Assembly: GCA_902495455.1 (NCBI GenBank)
Contig: CABUXJ010000031.1
Coordinates: forward strand, 1-26,082
Reading direction: 5' to 3'
DNA from: an uncultured Prevotella sp.
Lineage (GTDB): Bacteria; Bacteroidota; Bacteroidia; Bacteroidales; Bacteroidaceae
DNA: 26,082 nucleotides
The position numbers were made by a program, and so were the translations under genes. Below, in pieces: positions 6,934-14,938 of this stretch. Under the pieces are notes generated by a model. It did no database searches. It worked only from the letters and a program-made list of their open reading frames with translations, and was not told the DNA's origin. Numbering within the stretch: position 1 is the stretch's first letter; each line of letters opens with the position of its first letter.

Positions 6934-7991
6934 CGCCTGTCCTCCCAAGCCGACCGCGGCATAAATACTGCGACGGTCTTCAGGCGCACGTAATCGCCGG
7001 AAACATACATCAGTCCGCCGTAGGGATTGGCCGTTCCCCACGAGTTTTTCATTATGAACCACAGCCGTCCGGCCTTGTCACGGGCCAGTCCGACGACGGC
7101 CATACAGTGGTCGTCGGTGGTCTCATGACACTCGAAAGCCTGTTGGCGGGCCGCTTGAGAGACATCCGTACCGGCCGGAAGGCTGGCCGTACCGCGGCCG
7201 AAGGAAAATCCAGCCTCGCTCGTGTCACCCTCCCAGCACACTCCGCGACCGCGGCGCACGGCCCGTTCCATGCGGGCCATGAGCGTGTCGACGGGCACAT
7301 TGAGCATCTCGGACTGCGCCCAATTGTCGGGAACCTCCAGCGGGAATGTTTCGTAGAAAGGATGGTGGGTAAAACTGGTAAGGGCGATATACTCTCCCGG
7401 CGCACAGACGCTGCGGGCAAACTCCCCGGGCGTATATCGGGCGCCGAGCATGAAGACGTGGCGCGGACTGGCGCCAAGTGTCTCGTCGATGACAGCGGAC
7501 GCCAGCTCCTCGGCACGACGGAGCGGCAGACGGGTGTTGACAGCCTTACGGGCCGTGCGGCGCAGCTTCTCCATCAGCACGCCGTAATCAGCATCTTCGG
7601 CATCACGGTAGGCATCGTATGCCACCAGCCCGTGGCGGGCGATGACGTCGAGCAGGGTCTGGGCCGTGGCACGCATAGTGTGAGGACTGAGGCCGCAGGT
7701 GAAATAGGCCCGACGGAAATTGTCTTCAGCCAATGCACGGGCAGCATATTTGACCGACAAGTGGACAGAGTCGCCACGCATGATGTGCTCCGTCTCGATG
7801 GCCGAGAGCATTGCGTAAGCCCAGCAAAGAGGCGCACGACCTTGATTCTTGACAGGGGTATAGGCGTTGATCGTTTCGATGTCAAACCGCTCCGGCACGT
7901 TGTCGGCTTCGTCCGCCGCCACACCCTTGCCTTCATTGCGGCATCCGACGAAACCAAATGCGACAACAATCATGACGGCGCATCTATACAT
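6930..7991 (-). CDS. C1 (papain-family) cysteine peptidase lipoprotein
   Basis: The protein has 353 residues from MYRCAVMIVVAFGFVGC. The lipobox FVGC puts the lipid-bearing Cys at residue 17. An ATG ten codons earlier is in frame but weakens the signal. The papain active-site set is present: VKNQGRAPLCWAYA (Gln50 as oxyanion residue, Cys56 as nucleophile), HCMAVVGLA for the catalytic His, and MKNSWG for Asn. The QG-to-C spacing (QGRAPLC) differs in sequence from the plant QGxCGSC but keeps its length. It is likely a membrane-anchored peptidase on the periplasmic or outer side; the substrate is unknown. It is first in a same-strand group with the FG-GAP-like and DUF3160 genes, and a TACCTTTG box lies about 125 bases upstream. 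Confidence 0.88.
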   Translation of the reverse strand: MYRCAVMIVVAFGFVGCRNEGKGVAADEADNVPERFDIETINAYTPVKNQGRAPLCWAYAMLSAIETEHIMRGDSVHLSVKYAARALAEDNFRRAYFTCGLSPHTMRATAQTLLDVIARHGLVAYDAYRDAEDADYGVLMEKLRRTARKAVNTRLPLRRAEELASAVIDETLGASPRHVFMLGARYTPGEFARSVCAPGEYIALTSFTHHPFYETFPLEVPDNWAQSEMLNVPVDTLMARMERAVRRGRGVCWEGDTSEAGFSFGRGTASLPAGTDVSQAARQQAFECHETTDDHCMAVVGLARDKAGRLWFIMKNSWGTANPYGGLMYVSGDYVRLKTVAVFMPRSAWEDRR

Positions 7992-8114
7992 ATTATATAT
8001 TAATATACATGTCTTCGGCATACAACAGATGTTGTGTCGTTTTCATTCTTATACAGTCGTTGCACTACACCATGAGAAATATATCCCCGTGTGTCGCACA
8101 TCTTCACATAGCTG

Positions 8115-8122
8115 CAAAGGTA
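8115..8122 (-). promoter_or_regulatory. Promoter -7 box for the peptidase operon
   Basis: TACCTTTG is read on the minus strand and matches TAnnTTTG. It implies a leader of roughly 115-120 bases before the start at 7991. The -33 element is not clear. Confidence 0.5.
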
Positions 8123-8194
8123 TAAAGTTTTTTTCCATAAGCCACACCCCTCACTGTCTTTTTGTGGCGGTTCGGAATTTTATATCCGGAAATA

Positions 8195-8225
8195 TTGCAC
8201 GGACAGGAAAATATTCGTAGATTTG
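8195..8225 (+). promoter_or_regulatory. Promoter with near-zero leader for the SemiSWEET gene
   Basis: TTG at 8195-8197, 20 bases, then TAGATTTG at 8218-8225 gives a good match to the Bacteroidota promoter. The ATG at 8232 is only seven bases beyond the box, so the transcript would be leaderless or nearly so. Confidence 0.6.
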
Positions 8226-8231
8226 CAGTCT

Positions 8232-8516
8232 ATGAACGAATTTGCAGCAAATATCATCGGCTCCATCGCAGCCCTCTGTATGGTCTGCGGCTATCTGCCA
8301 CAGGCCTATCACACCATCCGCACGCAGGATACCGACGGCATAGCCATGCCGACATTCCTCGCTCTCGGTGCTGGAAGTATGTTCTTTGTCATCCAAGGAT
8401 TGATTCTCGAAAACATACCATTGGTTGTCACAAACACCATCACAACCGTCGCCAGCGTCATCATTACAGTAATCAAAATCCGGAATGACCGACGGAAGAA
8501 GAACGGACGGAAATAG
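8232..8516 (+). CDS. SemiSWEET / PQ-loop small transporter
   Basis: The protein has 94 residues with three hydrophobic segments, the size and topology of bacterial SemiSWEETs, which work as dimers to move sugars across the inner membrane. The PQ motif is at residues 23-24 (CGYLPQAYHTIRTQDTDG) and is followed by the polar TRTxxT-like stretch and a MPTFLALGAG second helix. The C-terminus is basic (RNDRRKKNGRK). An in-frame TTG three codons earlier exists, but ATG 8232 matches family starts (MNEF...). The transported sugar cannot be read from the sequence. It is divergent from the peptidase operon and 176 bases upstream of miaB, which has its own promoter. Confidence 0.9.
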   Translation: MNEFAANIIGSIAALCMVCGYLPQAYHTIRTQDTDGIAMPTFLALGAGSMFFVIQGLILENIPLVVTNTITTVASVIITVIKIRNDRRKKNGRK

Positions 8517-8637
8517 ACAACAGCCGCACTAAAGGACGGACGGCGACCTCAACTCGATGGAACGCCGCAATCAAATACACGGGCGGACCCGGACCGAAGT
8601 TACAAAACCGCCACAGACGTATTTTTTCCCCGTTTAT

Positions 8638-8668
8638 TTTGCCATACACTCAAAATAAGTTAACTTTG
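8638..8668 (+). promoter_or_regulatory. Promoter for miaB
   Basis: TTTG at 8638-8641, 19 bases, then TAACTTTG at 8661-8668 is a full match to the Bacteroidota promoter. It lies 24 bases before the miaB start. The rest of the 8517-8692 gap shows nothing else recognisable. Confidence 0.7.
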
Positions 8669-8692
8669 CAGCGCATATATATAATATCAAGG

Positions 8693-10204
8693 ATGAAAAA
8701 ACTGTTTATCGAGACCTACGGATGCCAGATGAATGTGGCTGACTCGGAGGTCGTGGCCTCGGTGATGAAAATGGCCGGCTATGACCTCTGCGAGGACGAA
8801 GCCGACGCTGACGCCGTGCTGCTGAACACATGCTCGGTGCGCGATAACGCCGAGCAGAAGATCATCCACCGCCTCGAGTCGCTCAACGCCGAACGACGCA
8901 AGGGCCGCCGGCTCATCGTCGGTGTGCTCGGATGTATGGCCGAGCGTGTGCGCGAAGAACTGTTGGACCGTCACGGCGCCGACCTCGTGGCCGGACCGGA
9001 CGCCTATATGTCCCTGCCGGACCTGATAGCACAGGTAGAGACGGGCCACAAGGCAATCAATATCGAACTCTCGACGACGGAAACCTATCGCGACGTCGTC
9101 CCGCAACGGCTGCACGGAGCAAGGACGGGAGGATTTGTGAGCATCATGAGAGGATGCAACAACTTCTGCCACTATTGCATTGTACCGTACACACGCGGAC
9201 GCGAACGCAGCCGCGACGTCGAAAGCATACTGCGCGAGGTGCGCGACCTCCGCGACCGCGGATATAAGGAGGTGACACTGCTGGGGCAGAATGTCAATTC
9301 GTATAGGGTTCCGGCTCACGAAGCCACTCCGGCCCCCTCCGGCTCCCCCAAGGGGGAGAGACCTGCGGCTTCGGACGTGGCGGAAAATAATATAGAAACA
9401 AATCAGAATAATGTCGGCGCATTTGTGCATAACACCAGCTCGGTTGCAAACGGCGCCAGTTCTTCCCCCCTTGGGGGGACTGAGGGGGGCCGGACCAAGG
9501 GGGGTCGCGACCTCGACTTCGCCTATTTGCTGCGCCTCGTAGCCCGTACCGTCCCCGAAATGCGCGTGCGCTTCACCACAAGCCACCCCAAGGACATGAG
9601 CAACGAGACACTCCGCGTCATAGCCGAAGAGCCCAACGTGTGCCGGCACATACACCTGCCGGTGCAGAGCGGAAGTGACAGAATACTGAAGCTGATGAAC
9701 CGCAAGTACACCCGCGAGTGGTATCTCGATCGCGTGGCCGCCATAAGACGGATTATCCCCGATTGTGCCATCACGACAGACATATTCGTCGGCTACCACA
9801 GTGAGACGGAAGAAGACCACCGGATGTCACTCTCACTGATGAGAGAGGTGGGATATGACTCGGCTTTCATGTTCAAATATAGCGAGCGGCCGGGCACGTA
9901 TGCGTCGAAACATCTGCCCGACGATGTTCCTGAGGACGTGAAGATAAGACGCCTGAACGAGATGATACACCTTCAGACCGAACTCTCCGCCGAAGCCAAC
10001 AGACGCGACGTGGGGCGCGAGTTTGACGTGCTCGTTGAGGGATACAGCAAGCGCTCAAAGGAACAGATGTGCGGACGGACCGAACAGAACAAGATGGTCG
10101 TATTTGACAAAGGCAACTGTCACGTCGGACAGACCGTGCGCGTGAGAATAACCGACAGCACCAGTGCAACGCTGTTCGGGGAAGTAATAAAAAATGAAGA
10201 GTGA
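8693..10204 (+). CDS. miaB: tRNA-2-methylthio-N6-dimethylallyladenosine synthase with an internal insertion
   Basis: MiaB converts i6A37 to ms2i6A37 in tRNA using two iron-sulfur clusters. The protein is 503 residues from MKKLFIETYGCQMN; an upstream in-frame start would overlap the promoter. The N-terminal methylthiotransferase domain shows its three Cys in YGCQMN, NTCSVRD and LGCMAE. The radical-SAM motif CNNFCHYC follows, within RGCNNFCHYCIVPYTRGRERSR. A TRAM-type C-terminus ends the protein. Between LGQNVNSYR and DLDFAYLLRLV, residues about 206-272 do not resemble MiaB. They are encoded by two inverted copies of the E repeat and the DNA between them, and without them the protein would be about 436 residues, the usual size. 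The reading frame is intact, so the enzyme may still work. It probably has its own promoter; an ABC transporter gene starts 80 bases downstream. Confidence 0.95.
   Translation: MKKLFIETYGCQMNVADSEVVASVMKMAGYDLCEDEADADAVLLNTCSVRDNAEQKIIHRLESLNAERRKGRRLIVGVLGCMAERVREELLDRHGADLVAGPDAYMSLPDLIAQVETGHKAINIELSTTETYRDVVPQRLHGARTGGFVSIMRGCNNFCHYCIVPYTRGRERSRDVESILREVRDLRDRGYKEVTLLGQNVNSYRVPAHEATPAPSGSPKGERPAASDVAENNIETNQNNVGAFVHNTSSVANGASSSPLGGTEGGRTKGGRDLDFAYLLRLVARTVPEMRVRFTTSHPKDMSNETLRVIAEEPNVCRHIHLPVQSGSDRILKLMNRKYTREWYLDRVAAIRRIIPDCAITTDIFVGYHSETEEDHRMSLSLMREVGYDSAFMFKYSERPGTYASKHLPDDVPEDVKIRRLNEMIHLQTELSAEANRRDVGREFDVLVEGYSKRSKEQMCGRTEQNKMVVFDKGNCHVGQTVRVRITDSTSATLFGEVIKNEE
9331..9372 (-). repeat. 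Palindromic repeat E, copy 3 (in miaB)
   Basis: Read on the minus strand it gives the GAAGCCGCAGGT head, a CTCCCCC/TT/GGGGGAG core and a GGAGGGGGCC tail. This is nearly identical to copy 1 at 185-226. Confidence 0.75.
9457..9491 (+). repeat. Palindromic repeat E, copy 4 (in miaB)
   Basis: CAGT is followed by a CCCCCC/TT/GGGGGG core and a GAGGGGGGCC tail. The overall layout and 35-base length match copy 2 at 1237-1271. Confidence 0.7.
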
Positions 10205-10284
10205 AAAACGAAAAGTGAAGAATGGTCTTTAACTCCTGAGCGGCTTTGCCTCACGATAACACCGTTAACTCCTGAAAAAAGAAA

Positions 10285-12138
10285 ATGCTGAAAGAATTTT
10301 TAAAGATAATGTGGCGCTTCCTGCCGCCATACAAGAAATTCCTCGTTGCATCCATAGCATGCAACATCCTGTCAGCGGCAATGAACATATTCTCGTTTGC
10401 CGCGCTGATACCAATCCTCCAAATTCTCTTCAAGATAGAAGAGAAGCGCGTCACCAGCCCTATGGCCTGGGGTGACGGCAATTTCAAGGACTGGGCGTTC
10501 AACAACCTTAACTACTATGTCTGTCAGATGATAGACAACTGGGGAGCCGTCACGGCACTTTTTGCCATCGGTATGTTCCTCTGTCTGACGACGATGATCA
10601 AGACAGGACTCTATTTCGGAGCGTCGGCCTTTGTCGTACCAATACGCACCGGCATCGTGCGCGATATCCGCAACATGATCTACTTCAAGATCACGGCACT
10701 CCCGCTGAGCTTCTTCACCGAAGAGCGCAAGGGAGACATCATCGCCCGCATCACCGGTGACGTCAACGAAATCGAAGGCTCCATCATGTCGTCACTCGAC
10801 ATGTTGTTCAAGAACCCGATACTCATCGTCAGCTATGTCGTGACACTCTTCTTCATCAGTTGGGAACTCACGCTCTTCACACTCATCGTCGTGCCGTTCA
10901 TGGGATGGCTCATGGGCGTCATCAGCCGCAAACTCAAAGCACAGTCACTCAACGTACAGGCACTCTGGAGTGACACTATCAGTCAGGTCGAAGAGACCCT
11001 CGGCGGATTGCGTATCATCAAGGCTTTTTGCGCTGAGGATAAGATGAACAAGCGTTTCAACCACATAAACAACCTCCACCGCGACACTCTCAAGAATATG
11101 ACCATCCGCATCCAACTGGCCCACCCTATGAGCGAATTCCTCGGAACAGTGCTCATCGTGATTGTCCTGTGGTTCGGCGGAATACTCGTGCTCAACAAGT
11201 CGACCATCTCCGGCCCGACATTTATCTACTATCTCGTCATACTCTACAGCATCATCAACCCGCTCAAAGAGTTCGTCAAGGCCAGCTACAACATTCCGCG
11301 CGGACTTGCCTCAATGGACCGTGTCAACAAGATACTCAAGGCCGAAAATCCAATCAAAGAACCGGAAAATCCGGTGCACATGCCGGAGTTCAAACATCAG
11401 ATAGAGTTCCGTAACGTGTCGTTCGCATACAACTATCACCCCGAAGACCCGTCACGCACACGCTGGGTGCTCCGCAACATCAACCTGACCATCGAAAAGG
11501 GCAAGACCGTGGCTCTCGTGGGACAGAGCGGCGGCGGAAAATCGACAATGGTGGACCTCATCCCGCGCTACTATGACGTGCAGGAGGGTGAAGTGCTCAT
11601 CGACGGCGTCAACGTCAAAGACCTCGGCATACATGACCTGCGACAGCTCATCGGCAACGTCAACCAGGAAGCCATACTCTTCAACGACTCCTTCCGGAAC
11701 AATATCTCGTTTGGTGTGGACAACGCCACGCAGGAGCAGATAGAGGAAGCGGCAAAGATAGCCAACGCCTACGACTTCATTATGGAGTCCGAATATAAGT
11801 TTGACACCGGCATCGGAGACCGCGGCGGACGCCTCTCCGGTGGACAACGGCAGCGCGTCAGCATCGCCCGCGCCATCCTGAAGAACCCGCCCATCCTCAT
11901 CCTCGACGAGGCGACATCGGCCCTCGACACCGAAAGTGAGCGTTTGGTGCAGGAAGCTCTCGAACGACTGATGAAGACCCGCACCACCGTAGCCATCGCC
12001 CATCGTCTCTCCACTATCCACAGCGCCGACGAAATATGCGTCATCCATGAAGGCCAGATTGTCGAACGAGGAACCCACGAGGAGCTCATCGCTCTGGACG
12101 GATATTACAAGAAGCTGAACGACATGCAGAAAGTGTAG
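10285..12138 (+). CDS. MsbA-like ABC transporter (fused permease and ATPase)
   Basis: This is a 617-residue half transporter with an N-terminal membrane domain of about six helices (residues about 15-330), then a nucleotide-binding domain. Walker A is GQSGGGKST at about 413, the signature is LSGGQRQR at about 517, Walker B is ILILDEATSALD at about 538, and the H-loop is IAHRLST. The layout and length match MsbA and related lipid or lipid-linked glycan flippases of the inner membrane. The following gene is an LpxL-like lipid A acyltransferase, 42 bases downstream, which supports a role in lipid A or LPS export. The msbA symbol is not given because multidrug ABC exporters look the same at this level. 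No -7 box is visible in the 80-base gap after miaB. ATG 10285 opens a family-like MLKEFLKIMWRFLPPYKKF. Confidence 0.92.
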   Translation: MLKEFLKIMWRFLPPYKKFLVASIACNILSAAMNIFSFAALIPILQILFKIEEKRVTSPMAWGDGNFKDWAFNNLNYYVCQMIDNWGAVTALFAIGMFLCLTTMIKTGLYFGASAFVVPIRTGIVRDIRNMIYFKITALPLSFFTEERKGDIIARITGDVNEIEGSIMSSLDMLFKNPILIVSYVVTLFFISWELTLFTLIVVPFMGWLMGVISRKLKAQSLNVQALWSDTISQVEETLGGLRIIKAFCAEDKMNKRFNHINNLHRDTLKNMTIRIQLAHPMSEFLGTVLIVIVLWFGGILVLNKSTISGPTFIYYLVILYSIINPLKEFVKASYNIPRGLASMDRVNKILKAENPIKEPENPVHMPEFKHQIEFRNVSFAYNYHPEDPSRTRWVLRNINLTIEKGKTVALVGQSGGGKSTMVDLIPRYYDVQEGEVLIDGVNVKDLGIHDLRQLIGNVNQEAILFNDSFRNNISFGVDNATQEQIEEAAKIANAYDFIMESEYKFDTGIGDRGGRLSGGQRQRVSIARAILKNPPILILDEATSALDTESERLVQEALERLMKTRTTVAIAHRLSTIHSADEICVIHEGQIVERGTHEELIALDGYYKKLNDMQKV

Positions 12139-12180
12139 ACGGCGAAATCAGATAAAGGACCCTCTAATAGCAGTCATGAA

Positions 12181-13110
12181 ATGAAGAAAGTATTTTATTA
12201 TACAGTTTTTGGCATTTGGTATCTGTTATCATTGCTGCCGCTGAGAATACTTTATGTAGTTTCGGATGGACTGTTCTATCTGATATATTATGTGGTGAGA
12301 TACCGTCGGCCATTGGTGCGCAAAAACCTCACAGACTCCTTTCCCGAAAAAAGCGAGCACGAAATAATAAGAATAGAGAAAGACTTCTACTCATGGTTCT
12401 GCGACTATATCGTGGAGACAATCAAGCTGTTCACCATGAGCAAGAAGCAGATGATGAAGAGAATGACGTTTGAGGGAGTGGACATGATCCAACAGGACTT
12501 CGACAACGGTGAGACGTGCTCGATGTATCTTGGACATTACTGCAACTGGGAATGGATAACATCGTTGCCCCTTCACGTCAAAAATGGAATATGCGCACAG
12601 ATATATCATCCTATCGAAAACAAACGTATGGACTCCCTCTTTCTGAAATTAAGAAGCCGTTTCGGTGCGAAAAGCATTGAAATGGACAAAAGTTTCAGAA
12701 CCATTGTATCATGGAAGAGAAGCAACAAGATAAACATTGTGGGATATATCGCAGACCAAGTCCCTGGACTGCACAATGTTCACTGTTGGGTTGACTTCCT
12801 GAACCACGATACTCCTGTGTTTACGGGAGCGGAAAAGATAAGTTCCCGCACAAAAGCCAAAGTCTATTATGGCGATATCATACGCCCCAAAAGAGGATAT
12901 TACAAGTGCATCGTAAGAAGAATAGACGTTCCCGAAGCTGAAGACACCAAGTTCTTCATAACCAAAGAGTATTTCAGACTACTGGAAGAGACCATCAACA
13001 GGACACCGCAATATTGGCTGTGGAGTCACAACAGATGGAAACGCACGCGGGAAGAGTTTAACAGATTATATACCCCGGAAGAGCAAAAGTGGATGCTCAG
13101 CAGGCTTTAA
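12181..13110 (+). CDS. LpxL/LpxM-family lysophospholipid acyltransferase
   Basis: The protein has 309 residues. The N-terminal hydrophobic segment (about 5-38) anchors it to the inner membrane. The RYRRPLVRKNLTDSFPEKS stretch is typical of the lipid A late acyltransferase family, and the HX4E catalytic motif is HYCNWE with His119 and Glu124. Family members add a secondary acyl chain to lipid A from acyl-ACP; a role in ornithine or glycine lipid synthesis is an alternative. The C-terminal QYWLWSHNRWKR is a strong family signature. It follows the ABC exporter by 42 bases and precedes the next gene by 5 bases, so the three form an operon. Base composition is clearly more AT-rich than in the transporter gene. 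Confidence 0.92.
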   Translation: MKKVFYYTVFGIWYLLSLLPLRILYVVSDGLFYLIYYVVRYRRPLVRKNLTDSFPEKSEHEIIRIEKDFYSWFCDYIVETIKLFTMSKKQMMKRMTFEGVDMIQQDFDNGETCSMYLGHYCNWEWITSLPLHVKNGICAQIYHPIENKRMDSLFLKLRSRFGAKSIEMDKSFRTIVSWKRSNKINIVGYIADQVPGLHNVHCWVDFLNHDTPVFTGAEKISSRTKAKVYYGDIIRPKRGYYKCIVRRIDVPEAEDTKFFITKEYFRLLEETINRTPQYWLWSHNRWKRTREEFNRLYTPEEQKWMLSRL

Positions 13111-13115
13111 TAATT

Positions 13116-13931
13116 ATGAAAAGAATATTTATCACGTATGGTGATCATAATTATGAAGACTCGCTTCAGCGGATAAAAGCCGAAGCTGAGGCCACCGGGA
13201 TATTTGACGAGATAATAATATATACCCCGGATAACTTGCCCGAACCTTTCAAAGGGTACACGACAAAATACAAAAGAGGCGGTGGATATTGGCTTTGGAA
13301 ACCATATATAATAAAGGACACACTTGATAATGCCAACGACGGAGACATTATCGTATATGTGGATGCTGGATGCACCGTACAGAAAAGCAAGGACTGGTTT
13401 CGTTATTTCAATCGTTTGAGAAGCAAAAGAGGTATCTTCTTCATTGCTTGCGGGAAAAGCCAGAAGTGGTGCAAGAAAGAAGTTTTCGACTTATTTCACA
13501 CGCGAAACAATCTTTGGAAGCACGCAAATCAAATCCAAGCCACTTTCATTATAATAAAGAAGACGGCAGATAACGATGTCGTGGACCGGTGGTTTGAAGC
13601 GGCCAAGTCGCATCCGTCTCTTTTCACGGACGTCGAAGAGGAGGAAAGAGGCAATGAGGACAAGTGTTTCAAGGAACACAGGCACGACCAGTCTGTGCTT
13701 ACGGCATGTGTGTGTACATCAGACAATCTGTTGCAATACAGCCTGATACCCGAGAAGATGGAGAAAATACATGCTGGCGGGCAGGCTGTCGTGGCGTCAA
13801 GAATATCTTCACAAGGACGCAGAAGTACGAACCCCACACAAGCGTTATATCTTGATGTCGTAGAAAGATACATCCTCAATCCCATCAAAGGATTTATCAC
13901 AAAAGCTTTGTTCTTGTTAAGCAGATTCTAA
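13116..13931 (+). CDS. Probable glycosyltransferase (YWLWKP type)
   Basis: The protein has 271 residues from MKRIFITYGDHNYEDSL, chosen over an in-frame start inside the preceding gene; ATG 13116 lies 5 bases after that stop. The segment GGGYWLWKPYIIKDTL (56-70) followed by DGDIIVYVDAGCTV (75-88) has the shape of a GT-A fold enzyme with a DxD-like metal site at VDAG. Later, QSVLTACV could correspond to the usual aspartate-containing acceptor segment. There is no signal peptide, so it is cytoplasmic. Donor and acceptor sugars cannot be told. It is third in the operon with the ABC exporter and acyltransferase, which suggests a lipid-linked or LPS glycan. The gene is AT-rich compared with most of the window. 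Confidence 0.7.
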   Translation: MKRIFITYGDHNYEDSLQRIKAEAEATGIFDEIIIYTPDNLPEPFKGYTTKYKRGGGYWLWKPYIIKDTLDNANDGDIIVYVDAGCTVQKSKDWFRYFNRLRSKRGIFFIACGKSQKWCKKEVFDLFHTRNNLWKHANQIQATFIIIKKTADNDVVDRWFEAAKSHPSLFTDVEEEERGNEDKCFKEHRHDQSVLTACVCTSDNLLQYSLIPEKMEKIHAGGQAVVASRISSQGRRSTNPTQALYLDVVERYILNPIKGFITKALFLLSRF

Positions 13932-13996
13932 TAACAATATTGATTGATAATTCAAAAGTTATCCGTGTTTTTGTCTGTTTTATTGTGGGAAAAGAT

Positions 13997-14004
13997 TAAT
14001 TTTG
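13997..14004 (+). promoter_or_regulatory. Promoter -7 box for the fucosyltransferase-like gene
   Basis: TAATTTTG lies 18 bases upstream of ATG 14023. A TTTG at 13970-13973 is 23 bases away, slightly long for the consensus spacing. Confidence 0.5.
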
Positions 14005-14022
14005 TAACGAAAAACAATTAAT

Positions 14023-14841
14023 ATGATATTTGTAAGGGACAAAGGGCGAATGTGCAACAACATACTGCAATACGGACATGCTTACGCCTGGGCACGCGAG
14101 CATGAACGTAAGAGCGTGTCGATGCGTTTTTGCTACAAATATCAATACTTCCACATTTGCTCCACCCGCTACCACAATTTCTTCACTTACATCTTTGCCA
14201 AATACATGGCGAAGTGGGGACTCATGCCTGTTGTGAGTTTTCACCACACGGACGAGGATACGACAGACAAGGAGAGACGACTCGAGGCCGCCGGTAATGT
14301 CCTGTTGGAAGGTTGGTATGTGCGTTTCTACGACCTGTTCCTGAAATACAAGCAGGAGGTTTTGGACCTCTTTGCGTTCAAAAAGAACATACTTGACAAG
14401 ACGAGGTCATATCTCGGCGCCACGACGGCGACGGGAGACCTGAATCTCGGCGTGCACATACGCCGCGGCGACTACAAGACATGGAAGGGAGGGCGCTACT
14501 ATTTCGACGACGCCACATATATCGGATATATCCGTCACTTTGCGGAGGCACATCCCGGACGCAACATCAACGTGTTCATTTGCGGCAACGACCCTGACTT
14601 AGACCATGCCGTCTACACCGACGCCCTGCCGGCAACACATCTCTTTTTCCCCGCCGGAAATCCCGCCGAAGACCTATGTCTGCTCTCCGAATGCGACTAT
14701 ATCATGGGAGCGCCGAGCACATTCTCCCTCGTTGCGGCCATGTATCACGACCGTCCGCTGATGTGGATTTACGACAAGACGCCCGCCGCCGATGCCATCG
14801 TGTTCCGTGACTTCGACACGCTCTTCAGACGTATCGAATAA
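14023..14841 (+). CDS. Alpha-1,2-fucosyltransferase-like glycosyltransferase (GT11 type)
   Basis: The protein has 272 residues. The diagnostic motif HIRRGDY is at 145-151, within GVHIRRGDYKTW; in GT11 this is the GDP-fucose binding motif I. Downstream, NVFICGNDPDLD and CDYIMGAPSTFSLVAAMY fit the family's second and third motifs (an SNDP-like segment and an SSFSWW-like segment). The N-terminus MIFVRDKGRMCNNILQYGHAYA matches the usual GGLGNQLFQYAxA opening in position but has lost the Gly-rich form, so this is a divergent member. It is cytoplasmic and would act on a surface glycan before export. It starts a new transcription unit, and the next gene follows after 97 bases without a clear promoter. 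Fucose specificity is inferred from the family only. Confidence 0.78.
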   Translation: MIFVRDKGRMCNNILQYGHAYAWAREHERKSVSMRFCYKYQYFHICSTRYHNFFTYIFAKYMAKWGLMPVVSFHHTDEDTTDKERRLEAAGNVLLEGWYVRFYDLFLKYKQEVLDLFAFKKNILDKTRSYLGATTATGDLNLGVHIRRGDYKTWKGGRYYFDDATYIGYIRHFAEAHPGRNINVFICGNDPDLDHAVYTDALPATHLFFPAGNPAEDLCLLSECDYIMGAPSTFSLVAAMYHDRPLMWIYDKTPAADAIVFRDFDTLFRRIE

Positions 14842-14938
14842 CGAGGAGCTTCTTACGATAGACAGCACGCAAATCACACATCCGCTTCACCATCTTTACA
14901 TAACATAACGCACAATATCGCATAACAAACGAAACGCC

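Larger units (their letters stand above)
9308..9508 (+). mobile_element. In-frame repeat insertion inside miaB
   Basis: About 201 bases (67 codons) are bounded by an inverted pair of E repeats (9331-9372 reversed, 9457-9491 direct), enclosing roughly 85 bases of unrelated, more AT-rich DNA. The translated segment is rich in Pro, Gly, Ser, Asn and Ala and has no match to MiaB as I know it. No target-site duplication is obvious. The exact borders are estimated from where MiaB-like sequence stops and resumes. Confidence 0.7.

Noticed and set aside
6912..8003. A 363-codon plus-strand ORF opposite the papain-like gene
   Set aside because: The minus strand has the full papain catalytic set and a lipobox; this ORF has neither family features nor a promoter.
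9308..9508. miaB as a pseudogene broken by insertion
   Set aside because: The frame is open through the insertion and all catalytic Cys residues and the TRAM-type end are intact, so loss of function is not supported by sequence.
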